Shown piece after piece: positions 8,314 through 18,046 of a stretch of DNA of 29,971 bases (position 1 is its first letter; each line of letters opens with the position of its first letter). The position numbers and the translations under genes are program-made. Source of the DNA: UBA4660 sp034408895 (GTDB taxonomy: Bacteria; Bacteroidota; Bacteroidia; Flavobacteriales_D; Sanyastnellaceae); assembly GCA_034408895.1 (NCBI GenBank), contig JAWXCI010000017.1:1-29971 (forward strand). Direction: 5' to 3'. The notes beneath the pieces were generated by a model. That model worked only from the letters and a program-made list of their open reading frames with translations, ran no database searches and was not told the origin of the DNA.

Positions 8314-9447
8314 GTGGCCGGTATTTACCTTCATATCCCCTTTTGCAAACAGGCTTGTCATTATTGTGATTTTCATTTCAGCACTTCGCTCAAAGGGAAA
8401 GATGATTTGCTCAATGCAATACACCGCGAAATGGTGTTGCAAAAAAATTATCTTGAAGATGAAAAGGTGGAAACCATTTATCTCGGTGGAGGAACACCCA
8501 GCCTTTTGGAGGGCGATGAATTGAAAAAAATTCTTGACCACATTTATGAGTTGCATGAAATAAGTGCTGATGCAGAAATCACTCTTGAAGCCAATCCAGA
8601 TGATCTCACTCAACACAAAATTCGTGACCTGAAATCAGCAGGTGTCAACAGACTTAGCATTGGCATACAGAGTTTCCGGGACGAGGATTTGAAATTGATG
8701 AACCGCGTGCATACTGCAACCCAGGCGGATTATTCAGTTAAGTGCGCCCAGGATTCCGGCTTCCATAACATCACCATTGATCTTATTTACTCCCTTCCCG
8801 AAATGGCGTTGCAGGGTTGGAAAGACAATTTGCAAAAGGCTACACAACTTCATGTGCCGCACATCAGTGCCTATTGCCTCACGTTTGAAGACCGTACTCC
8901 TTTCGGATATTGGCTAAAAGAAGGCAAGATGAAACAGGAACCCGATCAGGTATCCCGTGAACAATTTCTTGTGATGGTGGAAACTCTCACCAATTCGGCT
9001 TTCGAACATTATGAAGTTTCCAATTTCGCGAAACAGGGATTTCAATCGCGTCACAACACAAGCTACTGGCAGGGAAAAAAGTATCTTGGACTGGGACCTT
9101 CCGCCCATTCGTTCAATGGGACTTCGCGACAATGGAACGTGCCTAACAATCAACGTTACATCCATGCATTGAACGCTGGAAAATTGGATTTCAACATGGA
9201 GCCTCTCGACAAAAGAACACAGTTGAACGAATACCTGATGACAGGACTGCGCACTAATTGGGGAATTGATCTTGGTCTTATACAAACAAAGTATGATGTT
9301 GATTTCAAAGAGATGTACGGGGAAGAAATTGATGAACTGAAACAACGAAGCGAATTGGTTATTGACAAAGAAAATATTCGGCTTACCACCTTAGGTTTTC
9401 TTCGCGCTGACCGTATTGCATCCGATTTTTTTATTCTTGAATCATGA
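8314..9447 (+). CDS. hemW: HemW-like radical SAM heme chaperone (coproporphyrinogen oxidase-like family)
   Basis: The 377-residue product begins at GTG 8314, giving (M)AGIYLHIPFCKQACHYCDF. The upstream open frame overlaps the opposite gene and is not used. Cys11, Cys15 and Cys18 form the radical SAM CxxxCxxC 4Fe-4S site, and GGGTPSLL is the SAM-binding glycine motif. The C-terminal HemW domain contains YWQGKKYLGLGPSAHSF and LNEYLMTGLRT, which are typical of HemW rather than HemN. HemW proteins transfer heme to respiratory enzymes; older annotations call them anaerobic coproporphyrinogen oxidase. A 6-bp hairpin (GCGAAG with CTTCGC, 8290-8309) sits just before the GTG and could affect initiation. 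The 3' end overlaps the next gene by ATGA. Confidence 0.92.
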   Translation: MAGIYLHIPFCKQACHYCDFHFSTSLKGKDDLLNAIHREMVLQKNYLEDEKVETIYLGGGTPSLLEGDELKKILDHIYELHEISADAEITLEANPDDLTQHKIRDLKSAGVNRLSIGIQSFRDEDLKLMNRVHTATQADYSVKCAQDSGFHNITIDLIYSLPEMALQGWKDNLQKATQLHVPHISAYCLTFEDRTPFGYWLKEGKMKQEPDQVSREQFLVMVETLTNSAFEHYEVSNFAKQGFQSRHNTSYWQGKKYLGLGPSAHSFNGTSRQWNVPNNQRYIHALNAGKLDFNMEPLDKRTQLNEYLMTGLRTNWGIDLGLIQTKYDVDFKEMYGEEIDELKQRSELVIDKENIRLTTLGFLRADRIASDFFILES

Positions 9448-10208
9448 TTGCAACGATTGACCATAATGGAAAAACAATTCGTGTTGACCTCAACAAACCG
9501 CTGGATATTTCTATTCCATTTTCACCCGATGGACCGCGTGCATGGTATGTGGACAAGATGAAAATTTCCCCTGTCGTTAATCAGCATTTCACTGGAAGTG
9601 TAAGGTTGGGTGGTGCAGTCAACTTCAGGAACATCAGTTTTAATCCGCATGGCCACGGCACACATACTGAAAGTTTCGGGCACATTTCGCCCAAAGTGGA
9701 AAGTGTAAATGATTGCGTGAAAGATTTTTTTTTCATGGCAAAACTGATCACCATCACTCCTGAAAAAAATGACAGTAATGATGGATGGATTAAAACTGGC
9801 GATCTGATCATCACCAAAGAACAAATCGCCTTTGCCCTTGGAAACGACCAGCCGGAAGCGCTTGTCATCCGCACGATGCCAAACGAATTATCAAAACGAA
9901 ACAAAAATTATTCTGACACCAACTTCGCATACTTCGCACCGGATGCTTTGAGACATCTTGCAGAAAAAAAAATGCAGCACCTGTTGGTTGATCTTCCATC
10001 AGTAGATCGCGAAAGCGATGGCGGAAAATTGTTGGCTCATCATGCCTTTTGGAATTATCCGCAGAACCCAAGGACTGAATGCAGCATCACGGAATTTGTT
10101 TTTGTGCCGGATGAAATTCCGGATGGGAATTATCTTCTCAATTTGCAGTTTGCCCCATTTGAAAATGATGCATCACCATCGAGGCCTGTGCTGTTCGGGA
10201 TTCTATAA
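9444..10208 (+). CDS. Cyclase-family (kynurenine formamidase-like) hydrolase
   Basis: A 254-residue member of the cyclase family (PF04199), which includes arylformamidases and related metal hydrolases. The metal-binding signature HxGTHxDxxxH appears as HGTHTESFGH at residues 71-80, with Glu in place of the usual Asp and a preceding His69. No signal peptide is visible, so it is likely cytoplasmic. The start codon overlaps the hemW stop by 4 bp (ATGA), so the two are almost certainly co-translated, although no functional link to heme delivery is known. The substrate is unknown; kynurenine formamide is only one possibility, and no tryptophan-catabolism genes are nearby. Confidence 0.82.
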   Translation: MIATIDHNGKTIRVDLNKPLDISIPFSPDGPRAWYVDKMKISPVVNQHFTGSVRLGGAVNFRNISFNPHGHGTHTESFGHISPKVESVNDCVKDFFFMAKLITITPEKNDSNDGWIKTGDLIITKEQIAFALGNDQPEALVIRTMPNELSKRNKNYSDTNFAYFAPDALRHLAEKKMQHLLVDLPSVDRESDGGKLLAHHAFWNYPQNPRTECSITEFVFVPDEIPDGNYLLNLQFAPFENDASPSRPVLFGIL

Positions 10209-10215
10209 AAAGAAA

Positions 10216-10247
10216 AACGGCCACACCAGTTTCCTGGTAAGACCGTT
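10216..10247. terminator. Likely bidirectional terminator between convergent genes
   Basis: Outer arms AACGG/CCGTT and inner arms ACCAG/CTGGT form a two-part stem with an internal loop. A-rich sequence precedes and CTCTTTTT follows, so either direction could terminate. It lies between the cyclase-family gene and the end of susD. Confidence 0.6.
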
Positions 10248-10282
10248 AATCCTCTTTTTATCGCGTTAGAATTTTCAAAGCC

Positions 10283-11665
10283 TTATTCAATATCCCACCA
10301 AACCCGATCAGTGATTTGGACATCTCCCGGGAAATTGTCGTTGTACAATCGTTCGTCCTGGGCATGTGGCCAAATGCGGGGAATGTTCGGTATCACCGCA
10401 CCATCCGCTGGAGACAATGCAGGGATATTCGTTCTGCGCCAGTCGCTCCATGATTCTGGGTTGGTGTACATGTGCACATACTTCTGGGTCATGATTTCTT
10501 CCAGGGTAATGTTTGTGTTGTCGAAGGAAGCATGCGCTGTTTCGAACGCTACATCAGAAGCACCATACATTTCAAGCGAGGCAACCACCGCTTCGTTGTG
10601 GGCAGTTGCTGCACGAGTAAGATCCCCGGTTTTGAATGCAGCTTCCGCTTCAATGAACTTAGCTTCCGCGTAACTCATCAATATTACCGGTGAACTAAAC
10701 GAGGCGTAAAAAGGCCCCGGGTAGTTTGCCGAAGTATTGAATTCTCCTGCACCACTTCCAACCCAAATCCCACCTTCAAGCGTATCGCCAGCATAAGCAT
10801 CTCTGCGTGGATCATTGGTCCCATTCATGATGTCGATGAGTGCTTTGCCCATCGCGATATCACCACGCTGATCCATGAACTGACCCAGCGGATTGGAACC
10901 GGTGGCATCATCATAGAATCCAATCACTGCATTACTTCCATTGGATGAAAGCGCACCCATGTCAATAGATGCAAGGGCATCCACATAATGGCTGTTGCCC
11001 ATTTTTCCAAGATGAAGGTGCGCACGAGCATCAAGGCTATGTGCAAGCTCAAGCCACAGGGCAATATCTCCACCGTAAAACAGGTCATCTTCTCCAGGAA
11101 TTTCGAGATTTGCATCTTCTGCCATCATGAACAGTTCATGCGCTTCCGACAGCAGACCGTAGATGCTGTTGTAGATAGATTCCTGCGAATCGAAAGCGGG
11201 ATCGTAGTTTCCTACTACTCCCTGGAAGGCCTCGCTATAAGGGATAGCATCATGCAGATCGGATACCTGCATGATCACCATTGCGGAGATCGTATTCGCA
11301 ATTCCATGATAGTATGGATTGTCATTCCCTGCTTTCTGCTCCATGATGTTGAGTTCCATCAGCACATCTTCATAAAGTGAATTCCAGCAGTTATTTACTT
11401 CCGATTCTGTAAAAATGTAAATGTCGTAACCGGCATGTTGGCGATCCACCCCAGCATGGTGCTGGGTGAAAAGGCTGCAAAAGCGACCCATGTCTCCACC
11501 CTGGAGATAAGCATAACCAGCTTGGATGGCTGGTAGCAACTGCGGCAACCCAACATCCACCGGATTATTGGGGTCCACATTGAGTTCTTCACGTACCCAT
11601 TTTTCACAACTGCCCAGTCCAAGGACCATGACAATTGCAACACTTAATATTCTGAGCGTTTTCAT
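10283..11665 (-). CDS. SusD/RagB-family nutrient-binding lipoprotein
   Basis: A 460-residue lipoprotein with a lipobox ending at Cys20 (LGLGSC), followed by the short mature N-terminus EKWVREELNVDPNNP that is typical of SusD-like_2 proteins. The helical TPR-like scaffold is suggested by repeated segments such as DLHDAIPYSEAFQG and SYAEAKFIEAEAAFKTGD, the latter a well-conserved SusD motif, and by WSDWRRTNIPAL near the C-terminus. SusD proteins sit on the cell surface as lids for the SusC channel and bind oligosaccharides or peptides. The gene follows susC by 29 bp in the same operon. No glycoside hydrolase, peptidase or regulator adjoins the pair, so the ligand is undefined. Confidence 0.92.
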   Translation of the reverse strand: MKTLRILSVAIVMVLGLGSCEKWVREELNVDPNNPVDVGLPQLLPAIQAGYAYLQGGDMGRFCSLFTQHHAGVDRQHAGYDIYIFTESEVNNCWNSLYEDVLMELNIMEQKAGNDNPYYHGIANTISAMVIMQVSDLHDAIPYSEAFQGVVGNYDPAFDSQESIYNSIYGLLSEAHELFMMAEDANLEIPGEDDLFYGGDIALWLELAHSLDARAHLHLGKMGNSHYVDALASIDMGALSSNGSNAVIGFYDDATGSNPLGQFMDQRGDIAMGKALIDIMNGTNDPRRDAYAGDTLEGGIWVGSGAGEFNTSANYPGPFYASFSSPVILMSYAEAKFIEAEAAFKTGDLTRAATAHNEAVVASLEMYGASDVAFETAHASFDNTNITLEEIMTQKYVHMYTNPESWSDWRRTNIPALSPADGAVIPNIPRIWPHAQDERLYNDNFPGDVQITDRVWWDIE

Positions 11666-11694
11666 ATTTTGTAATTTTTTTGTTCAGTTAAAGA

Positions 11695-14600
11695 TTAGAA
11701 TGAGAATCGCAATCCGAGTCCGTAACTCTTGGTATTCGGCATGTTGAAATAGTCCATACCTTGCTCATTGCGCGACCCGGCAAGGCTGGTTTCGGGATCG
11801 ATACCTGTATAGTCCGTATCGAGCCACAGGTTTCGTCCGAATGCAGAAACTTCAATGCTGGTGAATGGTGTTTTATCCACCATATCGACTGGCAAGCGGT
11901 AGCTGATTGATACTTCACGCAAGCGAACCCAATCCGTTTCTTCAATAAAGTCTTCTGTATTGCTTCCGATAAATCCATTAGCGTTACCGAATGCCAGCCA
12001 GTTTTCATCAAGAGGAACTACCATGTTATTGGAACCGCCTGTTACCGGAACCCCGTTCGCATCAAGTACTATGTTTCCATCACCGTCATAAGTTGCCATG
12101 CTACCTTCAAAAGTGGTTGTCCCTGTGCGATCTTCTGTGTCCTGATGGGTACCAAAGAAGTAAAGTGCACTCTTGGTGCCATTCCACATTACACCGCCTT
12201 TGCGAATGTCGAGCAATGCACTCAACGTGATACCATGGTAAGAGAATGAATTCCTGATGCCCATGGTCCAATCCGGTTGTGCGGAACCGAAACTTCTTTC
12301 ATTAGGATCAAGAACGGGGTAACCGTCCTCACCAATTACCAGATTATCATTGGCATCACGATAGAAGCCAAATCCGAAAATGGATCCGTATGGCTCACCG
12401 GCAACTGCCCGAATGCTTGATCCTTCGAATCCACCTATGAAGATGCTTTCTACTCCTGGCGCAAGCTCAACAATCTCGTTGGTGTTGCGCGCCCAGTTCA
12501 CAGAAATATCCCATGAGAAACCGCTTTGTGTTTCCACTGGGCGACCATATGCCTGAATTTCAATTCCCTTATTGGTCATGGATGCTGCATTGGTAAATAG
12601 TTGATCAAAGCCTGATGAGGGAGAAATGGGTACGCCCAGAATAATATCTTTCGTGTCAGTGTTGTACCATGTGAAATCAATACCTGCCCTATTTTGAAGG
12701 AATTTTAGTTCAAGTCCGATTTCGATTTCAGTACTTAACTCTGGTCCTAATTGAGGATCACCCTTCACGTCTTCAATATCAAATCCCGACCCACCACCGA
12801 ATGGGAAAGTAATTCCATCAGTCCAGCCGTCCTGAATAAATGCTGATGAATATGTGGTTGTAACCTGGTAAGGTTCGGGAGATCCAGTTGCCACAGTGCC
12901 ATATGCTAAACGAAGCTTTCCATAATTGAACGACTTACTTTCCAAATCAAACGCATCGGTGAAAACAAAGCCAAGTGATGCCGATGGATAGAAGTATGCC
13001 CAGTTATCCGAGTCGAATGTGGATGACTTATCAATTCGTCCGGTTAGTGTGAGATAGAGCCAGGTCTGATAAGCCAATTCAGCCATTGCGTAATGACCAC
13101 GTGTTCTAATTATCTCATCAAGGTTGTAGGCATAAAATGATGATGCATTTGAAACATCGTAAAAATTCGGAATAGTAAATCCGTCACCTTGAACATAAAC
13201 CTGTGTAAGTTTTCTCTCATACCAGTTTTCCCCCAGTGTAAGATTGAGATTTAAATCTTCAGTAAGCCTCCTGCTAACCATTGCCATCAAGTCCAAATTC
13301 AGGATTGAATTCTGGTAAGTATTCTCTGCAATCTGTCCGGCTGAAAACTGCCTTGAACCAATCGCAAAGTGTTGATTGCGGTAATCTGTGTAATTATCCA
13401 AACCGCCACGCCCGAGAATCGTGAGCCAGTCACATGCTTTGTATTTAAGTTCCATTGAACCAATGTAACGGTTCACGCGATCAACCAGCGGGTTTTGGTT
13501 TACAGTCCAGAAGGGATTGTCGTAACCCGATATGTCGCGGTATTTGCGTTGTGAGCCGTCATCATACATGTATGCGCTTGGATCATCCGCCCCGTCTTCG
13601 CCATGTCCATTGCTATTGTCGAAAGAAATAGGAGTGCGGAGAAGTCCCAGCATCACTCCCGAAATGTTTGAACCTTGTTCAATCTTAGTTCCACCGCTTC
13701 GTACATATTTGATAGAAGAACGAGCGCTAAGTTTTTCAGAAAGCTGAACACCCCCATTGAATCCAAAATTGTACTTGGCGAAAGTGTTATTCGGAACAAT
13801 TCCATCCTGATCTTCATAGCCTGCCGAAAAGAAATAATCAGCACGATCGCTTGCACCACTCATGTCAAAATTATAATTGTGCTTGAATCCGGTGCGGAAG
13901 AAATCATCGACATTGTTATATGGTTTAAATGGCGTAGCGGCAGTTGGCTCAGATTGGCCAACGAGCATTCCATTATTGTCGTATTTGTAACCGCTGTCAC
14001 CATCCCAAAACATGGTATCGGCATCAGGTCCCCATGAGCCGCTATAGTTGGTAGATGGATCAAGATAAGTACCTTCTGAACCCTGGAGGTATCTGTCTTG
14101 AAGCGGAACCATTTTATTGTATTCGCTCCATTCCCATCCGGTACTCACATTGATATTGAGTCCTTTGCCACCGGCACCTTGCCTTCCCTTTTTGGTGGTG
14201 ATGATGATTGCCCCATTACCGGCAAGGCTTCCATAAAGTGCAGTCGCTGCCGCGCCCTTGAGCACGGTGATGGATTCAATGTCTTCCTGTGGAATGTCAA
14301 TCATTCGGTTCGTATTTCCCACGCTGTCAAGGAAACCATTGCGGCCGTTCAGCGGATTTGAAGAACTAAGCTGCGAATTATCCAAAGGCACACCATCAAT
14401 AACAAAGAGTGGCTGGTTGTTTCCTGTGATAGAGTTTTGGCCGCGGATAAGAAGGTAAGCTGATGCTCCTGCTGCGCCTGAACTACTGTTCACATTCAAC
14501 CCCGCAACTTTGGATGAAAGCGCATTCACAAGGTTGGTTTCACGCGCTCCTGTAATGTTTTTACCACTTACTTCCTGTGCGGAAAATCCGATGGCCCTTT

Positions 14601-14943
14601 TATCCCTGGGAATACCAATTGCGGTAACTACCACCTCATCAAGTTCAACATTCTGGTCTAGCGAAACATCAATAGTTGCCTGGCTACCCACAATAACTTG
14701 CTTGGCTGCATACCCCAGCACATTAAAAACCAGCACTGCCTCATTTCCGGGAATTTCCAGTGTGTACATGCCGGCTGCATCGGTAAACACACCCTTCGAA
14801 CTGTTCTCGATGAGAACGGCCACTCCGGGCAAGCCTTCGCCTGTACTCTTGTCTTTAACTGTCCCCGAAACATTTCGAGCCTGGGCGAAAAGGTGCTGAG
14901 TACCTACCATCACCATCGCTAGTAGTAGTAATCGTAATTTCAT
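11695..14943 (-). CDS. SusC/RagA-family TonB-linked outer-membrane transporter
   Basis: A 1082-residue SusC-like transporter. A signal peptide ends near QHLFA (residue 20). Residues ~24-100 form the CarboxypepD_reg-like domain (VSGTVKDKSTGEGLPGVAV). The TonB-box region and plug start at LDEVVVTAIGIPRDKRAIGF, followed by LLIRGQNSITGNNQPLFVID and the VLKGAAATALYGSLAGNGAI block that is diagnostic of SusC. The remainder is the large beta barrel, ending SYGLGLRFSF with a terminal Phe. Together with the downstream SusD lipoprotein it imports a polymer fragment across the outer membrane. The two genes appear to form an isolated pair preceded by a long gene-free leader region. Confidence 0.95.
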   Translation of the reverse strand: MKLRLLLLAMVMVGTQHLFAQARNVSGTVKDKSTGEGLPGVAVLIENSSKGVFTDAAGMYTLEIPGNEAVLVFNVLGYAAKQVIVGSQATIDVSLDQNVELDEVVVTAIGIPRDKRAIGFSAQEVSGKNITGARETNLVNALSSKVAGLNVNSSSGAAGASAYLLIRGQNSITGNNQPLFVIDGVPLDNSQLSSSNPLNGRNGFLDSVGNTNRMIDIPQEDIESITVLKGAAATALYGSLAGNGAIIITTKKGRQGAGGKGLNINVSTGWEWSEYNKMVPLQDRYLQGSEGTYLDPSTNYSGSWGPDADTMFWDGDSGYKYDNNGMLVGQSEPTAATPFKPYNNVDDFFRTGFKHNYNFDMSGASDRADYFFSAGYEDQDGIVPNNTFAKYNFGFNGGVQLSEKLSARSSIKYVRSGGTKIEQGSNISGVMLGLLRTPISFDNSNGHGEDGADDPSAYMYDDGSQRKYRDISGYDNPFWTVNQNPLVDRVNRYIGSMELKYKACDWLTILGRGGLDNYTDYRNQHFAIGSRQFSAGQIAENTYQNSILNLDLMAMVSRRLTEDLNLNLTLGENWYERKLTQVYVQGDGFTIPNFYDVSNASSFYAYNLDEIIRTRGHYAMAELAYQTWLYLTLTGRIDKSSTFDSDNWAYFYPSASLGFVFTDAFDLESKSFNYGKLRLAYGTVATGSPEPYQVTTTYSSAFIQDGWTDGITFPFGGGSGFDIEDVKGDPQLGPELSTEIEIGLELKFLQNRAGIDFTWYNTDTKDIILGVPISPSSGFDQLFTNAASMTNKGIEIQAYGRPVETQSGFSWDISVNWARNTNEIVELAPGVESIFIGGFEGSSIRAVAGEPYGSIFGFGFYRDANDNLVIGEDGYPVLDPNERSFGSAQPDWTMGIRNSFSYHGITLSALLDIRKGGVMWNGTKSALYFFGTHQDTEDRTGTTTFEGSMATYDGDGNIVLDANGVPVTGGSNNMVVPLDENWLAFGNANGFIGSNTEDFIEETDWVRLREVSISYRLPVDMVDKTPFTSIEVSAFGRNLWLDTDYTGIDPETSLAGSRNEQGMDYFNMPNTKSYGLGLRFSF

Positions 14944-15643
14944 ACGTATTTGATTTTGGGTTAAATTTTAAAAAAGGTTTTTACCCCGCAAAGCGCGATT
15001 AAGCACAATAGAAACGCTTTACACAAATCTGGAAAAAAATTACATATTTCTCACTTTTGGCTAACGAGTAATTAATCATGAAGCCCTCCTTTGTCCTTGA
15101 ATGAACTGATCTAATTGTGGTGAGTTCTCACGAAGGAGTAAGGCTAATTTTTAGCATAGCCTTCAAAACTGTTTTACCAGTTAGTAGTCAAAAATTTTGA
15201 CCAACCCCGTAATTGAAAAGACAAAATCGAACGCAAATTGTCATGTGACGATCGGTTGTGCGCAATTGGGCCATATGGAAATTATCCTTTTGTCAATTGC
15301 CATTCACTCAAACTTCAAGAATGGGAATTGGGTAAATGGGCACAGGATTTCCATTCACTGATGAACCCTTGATGGACAGAGTGCCAGCACCAAGAAATGT
15401 GCAGCATGTGCGGTGATAAATACAGTTTGCAACACGGATGGATCGTTAACCAATAATGCCCCTGCACGTTAGAGAAATTTTTCCAATTAATGTGCTTAAG
15501 AATGCATCCTCCCAAAAGTTTAGCACCTATGTCCAAGTGCATCACGGAGAGAACACCTTAGATTGAAGCAGGGTGTTGGGACGATGCACCAACCCATCCG
15601 CTTCGCCCCTTTGCCGTTTTGCTTGATATCCGCGAAAAAAACT
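14944..15643. other. Gene-free divergent intergenic region between susC and acpP
   Basis: No convincing coding sequence is seen on either strand in about 700 bp. Visible structures are a perfect palindrome GTCAAAAATTTTGAC at 15187-15201, a candidate operator for susCD, and a 7-bp stem AAGGCTA/TAGCCTT at 15140-15163. No TAnnTTTG box was found on the minus strand close to susC. The rest holds nothing I can name. Confidence 0.5.
15187..15201. promoter_or_regulatory. Perfect 15-bp palindrome upstream of susC
   Basis: GTCAAAA-A-TTTTGAC is fully self-complementary around a single central base and lies about 245 bp upstream of the susC start. It could be a dimeric regulator site, but it is AT-rich and short enough to occur by chance. 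Confidence 0.25.
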
Positions 15644-15672
15644 TTTGCACTTTATGAATTCGGTTACTTTTG
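15644..15672 (+). promoter_or_regulatory. Candidate promoter of acpP-fabF-rnc
   Basis: TACTTTTG at 15665-15672 matches the Bacteroidota -7 consensus TAnnTTTG exactly. A TTTTG tract ending at 15647 gives the -33 element with 17 bp between TTG and the -7 box, slightly shorter than the usual ~19. The acpP ATG is 35 bp downstream. Confidence 0.6.
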
Positions 15673-15706
15673 AGCGCGTTTTTAATTAAACATAATACCT
15701 CAAAAA

Positions 15707-15946
15707 ATGTCAGAAATAACAAAGAAAGTAACCGCCATTATCGTAGATAAACTTGGCGTAGATGAAGCAGAAGTAACCCGTGAGGCCAGCTTCACCAACG
15801 ACCTTGGGGCGGACTCTCTGGATACCGTAGAACTCATCATGGAGTTCGAAAAAGAATTCAACATTGCTATACCGGACGATCAGGCTGAGAAAATCGGAAC
15901 AGTTGGCCAGGCCATTGATTATATCGAAGGCAGTTCGGCAAAATAG
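15707..15946 (+). CDS. acpP: Acyl carrier protein
   Basis: A 79-residue acidic protein that carries growing acyl chains on a 4'-phosphopantetheine arm. The attachment site is Ser37 in GADSLDTVELIM. Its length and sequence are typical of bacterial AcpP. It is followed 41 bp later by fabF, the usual acpP-fabF-rnc order seen across Bacteroidota and many other bacteria. The start has an A-rich leader rather than a strong Shine-Dalgarno site, normal for this phylum. Confidence 0.97.
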   Translation: MSEITKKVTAIIVDKLGVDEAEVTREASFTNDLGADSLDTVELIMEFEKEFNIAIPDDQAEKIGTVGQAIDYIEGSSAK

Positions 15947-15987
15947 CCATCCGTTACATCGGATTTTCCCATCTACCCCACTGAAAA

Positions 15988-17238
15988 ATGGAGCTTAAAA
16001 GAGTAGTGGTTACCGGACTCGGTGCACTCACTCCGCTTGGCAACAATGTGAAAGACTACTGGAATGGTCTGATCAACGGAGTAAGCGGAGCGAACCTTAT
16101 TACCCGTTTTGACGCTTCAAAATTCAAGACCCGTTTTGCATGCGAAATCAAGAACTTCAACGTGGAAGACCACATTGAACGAAAGGAAGCGCGAAGAATG
16201 GATCCTTACACGCATTATGCGCTGGTAGTGGCGAAGGAAGCCTTGCAAGACTCGGGCATTGACGTTGAAACAATCAATAAGGATCGCGTGGGTGTGATTT
16301 GGGGTTCGGGTATTGGTGGCCTCATCACCTTCCAGCAGGAAGTGGTGGAATACGCCAAAGGTGACGGGACTCCAAGGTTCAATCCTTTCTTCATCCCCAA
16401 GATGATTGCCGATATTGCATCGGGTCATATCTCTATTATCTATGGATTTCGCGGACCTAATTTCACGACCACATCAGCCTGTGCTTCTAGCAACAATGCG
16501 TTGATAGATGCCTTCACTTATTTGCGGCTGGGTAAAGCCGATGTTTTTGTAACCGGTGGATCGGAAGCTGCGGTGGTGGAAGCCGGTGTCGGTGGGTTTA
16601 ACGCCTGCAAAGCACTTTCGGAAAACAACGAAAATTATGCGACTGCATCAAGACCATTCGATAAAACACGTGATGGATTTGTTCTGGGCGAAGGTGCAGG
16701 ATGTTTGATACTTGAAGAATATGAACACGCCAAAGCAAGAGGAGCAAAAATTTATTGCGAAGTGCTTGGTGGGGGAATGTCGGCCGATGCTTACCACATC
16801 ACCGCGCCACATCCCGAAGGAATAGGTGCCCGCAATGTGATGAAAAATGCGCTGGAAGATGCCGGCATGATTCCATCGGACATTGACTACATAAACGTGC
16901 ATGGCACATCCACCCCGTTAGGCGATGTGCAAGAGGCCCGCGCTATACAAGCAGTTTTTGGCGAACATGCTTATAACCTGAACATTTCATCTACCAAATC
17001 CATGACAGGCCACCTGCTGGGAGCTGCTGGTGCGGTGGAATCTATTGCCGCAATACTTGCATTGCAAAATGATATTGTGCCGCCTACCATCAACTTTACA
17101 ACCCCCGATCCTGAACTAGACCCCCGGCTCAACTTCACTTTTAATCAGGCACAAAAGCGAATTGTGAATGTGGCCATGAGCAACACTTTCGGGTTTGGCG
17201 GCCACAACACATCAGCCATTTTCGGGAAGCTCCAATGA
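15988..17238 (+). CDS. fabF: Beta-ketoacyl-ACP synthase II
   Basis: Condenses malonyl-ACP with acyl-ACP during fatty acid elongation in the cytoplasm. The 416-residue product has the complete Cys-His-His triad of KAS II enzymes: Cys165 in TTSACASSNNA, His305 in NVHGTSTPLGD and His342 in KSMTGHLLGAAGA. The N-terminus (KRVVVTGLGALTPLGN) and the FGFGGHN motif near the C-terminus are standard. The stop codon overlaps the rnc start (ATGA), so the genes are co-translated. Confidence 0.97.
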   Translation: MELKRVVVTGLGALTPLGNNVKDYWNGLINGVSGANLITRFDASKFKTRFACEIKNFNVEDHIERKEARRMDPYTHYALVVAKEALQDSGIDVETINKDRVGVIWGSGIGGLITFQQEVVEYAKGDGTPRFNPFFIPKMIADIASGHISIIYGFRGPNFTTTSACASSNNALIDAFTYLRLGKADVFVTGGSEAAVVEAGVGGFNACKALSENNENYATASRPFDKTRDGFVLGEGAGCLILEEYEHAKARGAKIYCEVLGGGMSADAYHITAPHPEGIGARNVMKNALEDAGMIPSDIDYINVHGTSTPLGDVQEARAIQAVFGEHAYNLNISSTKSMTGHLLGAAGAVESIAAILALQNDIVPPTINFTTPDPELDPRLNFTFNQAQKRIVNVAMSNTFGFGGHNTSAIFGKLQ

Positions 17239-17966
17239 CTTGGAACATAAGGCAATTTTTCCGCAGAAAAACTTCTGCCGATCTGGAGGTTATCGCATTT
17301 GTACAAAAGGCATTTGGAATACGCGCCCAACGGGTGGAGTACTACCTGCAGGCACTTCGCCACTCCAGTGCAGCCACCAAAATAACACCCGGTTTAAAGA
17401 ACAGCAACGAACGCCTTGAGTTTTTGGGCGATGCCATTCTGGACTCCATAGTGGCGCATTATCTCTACAATAAATACCCAACCTTGCCGGAGGGTGAACT
17501 CACCAAAATGAAATCGAAAGTGGTGAGGCGCGAGAACTTGAACATGATAGGTTACTCGCTCCAACTTGATCAGCAACTCGACCTGAAACTGGGCAATCAG
17601 GATATGCATGACAGCATAGTGGGCAATGGTTTGGAAGCCGTTATCGGTGCCATTTATCTTGACAAAGGTTACCACCCCACGCGCGACATCGTGCTGCGGC
17701 TACTAAAACAATACGGACTAGATACCCGTGTGCATGATGATGTGGATTACAAAAGCAAACTGCACGAGTGGAGCCAGAAGTACAAGCGCACACTCGGCTT
17801 CAAAGTGGTGAGTCACATCAATACAGGCGGTGCTTCGGTGTACAAAATTGCAGTGATGATTGATGACAAAGAATATGGAGCGGGACAAGGAGGATCAAAA
17901 AAATCTGCTGAGCAAAAAGCCGCACGTCAGGCCTGCGAAAAAATTTTCGGAGCGGCTGTGAATTGA
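17235..17966 (+). CDS. rnc: Ribonuclease III
   Basis: Cleaves double-stranded RNA, including rRNA precursors. The 243-residue product has the signature NERLEFLGD at residues 58-66 with catalytic Asp66, and a second acidic site around Glu134 in NGLEAVIGAIYLD. The C-terminal ~70 residues are a double-stranded RNA-binding domain (YKSKLHEWSQKYKR to KKSAEQKAARQACEKIF). The N-terminal extension before the nuclease core is common in Bacteroidota. It overlaps fabF by 4 bp, and acpP-fabF-rnc is a widely conserved cluster. Confidence 0.96.
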   Translation: MTWNIRQFFRRKTSADLEVIAFVQKAFGIRAQRVEYYLQALRHSSAATKITPGLKNSNERLEFLGDAILDSIVAHYLYNKYPTLPEGELTKMKSKVVRRENLNMIGYSLQLDQQLDLKLGNQDMHDSIVGNGLEAVIGAIYLDKGYHPTRDIVLRLLKQYGLDTRVHDDVDYKSKLHEWSQKYKRTLGFKVVSHINTGGASVYKIAVMIDDKEYGAGQGGSKKSAEQKAARQACEKIFGAAVN

Positions 17967-18046
17967 GGCTGTATGCTTTCAGTTCGATATTGCCCGCAAA
18001 ATTTTCTGTTACATATTTTCTCCCTCAGATCATCTTCCCCGTTGAA

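Noticed and set aside
15315..15545. Minus-strand open frame in the susC-acpP intergenic region
   Set aside because: His/Cys/Trp-rich text without domain, signal peptide or start context; probably random.
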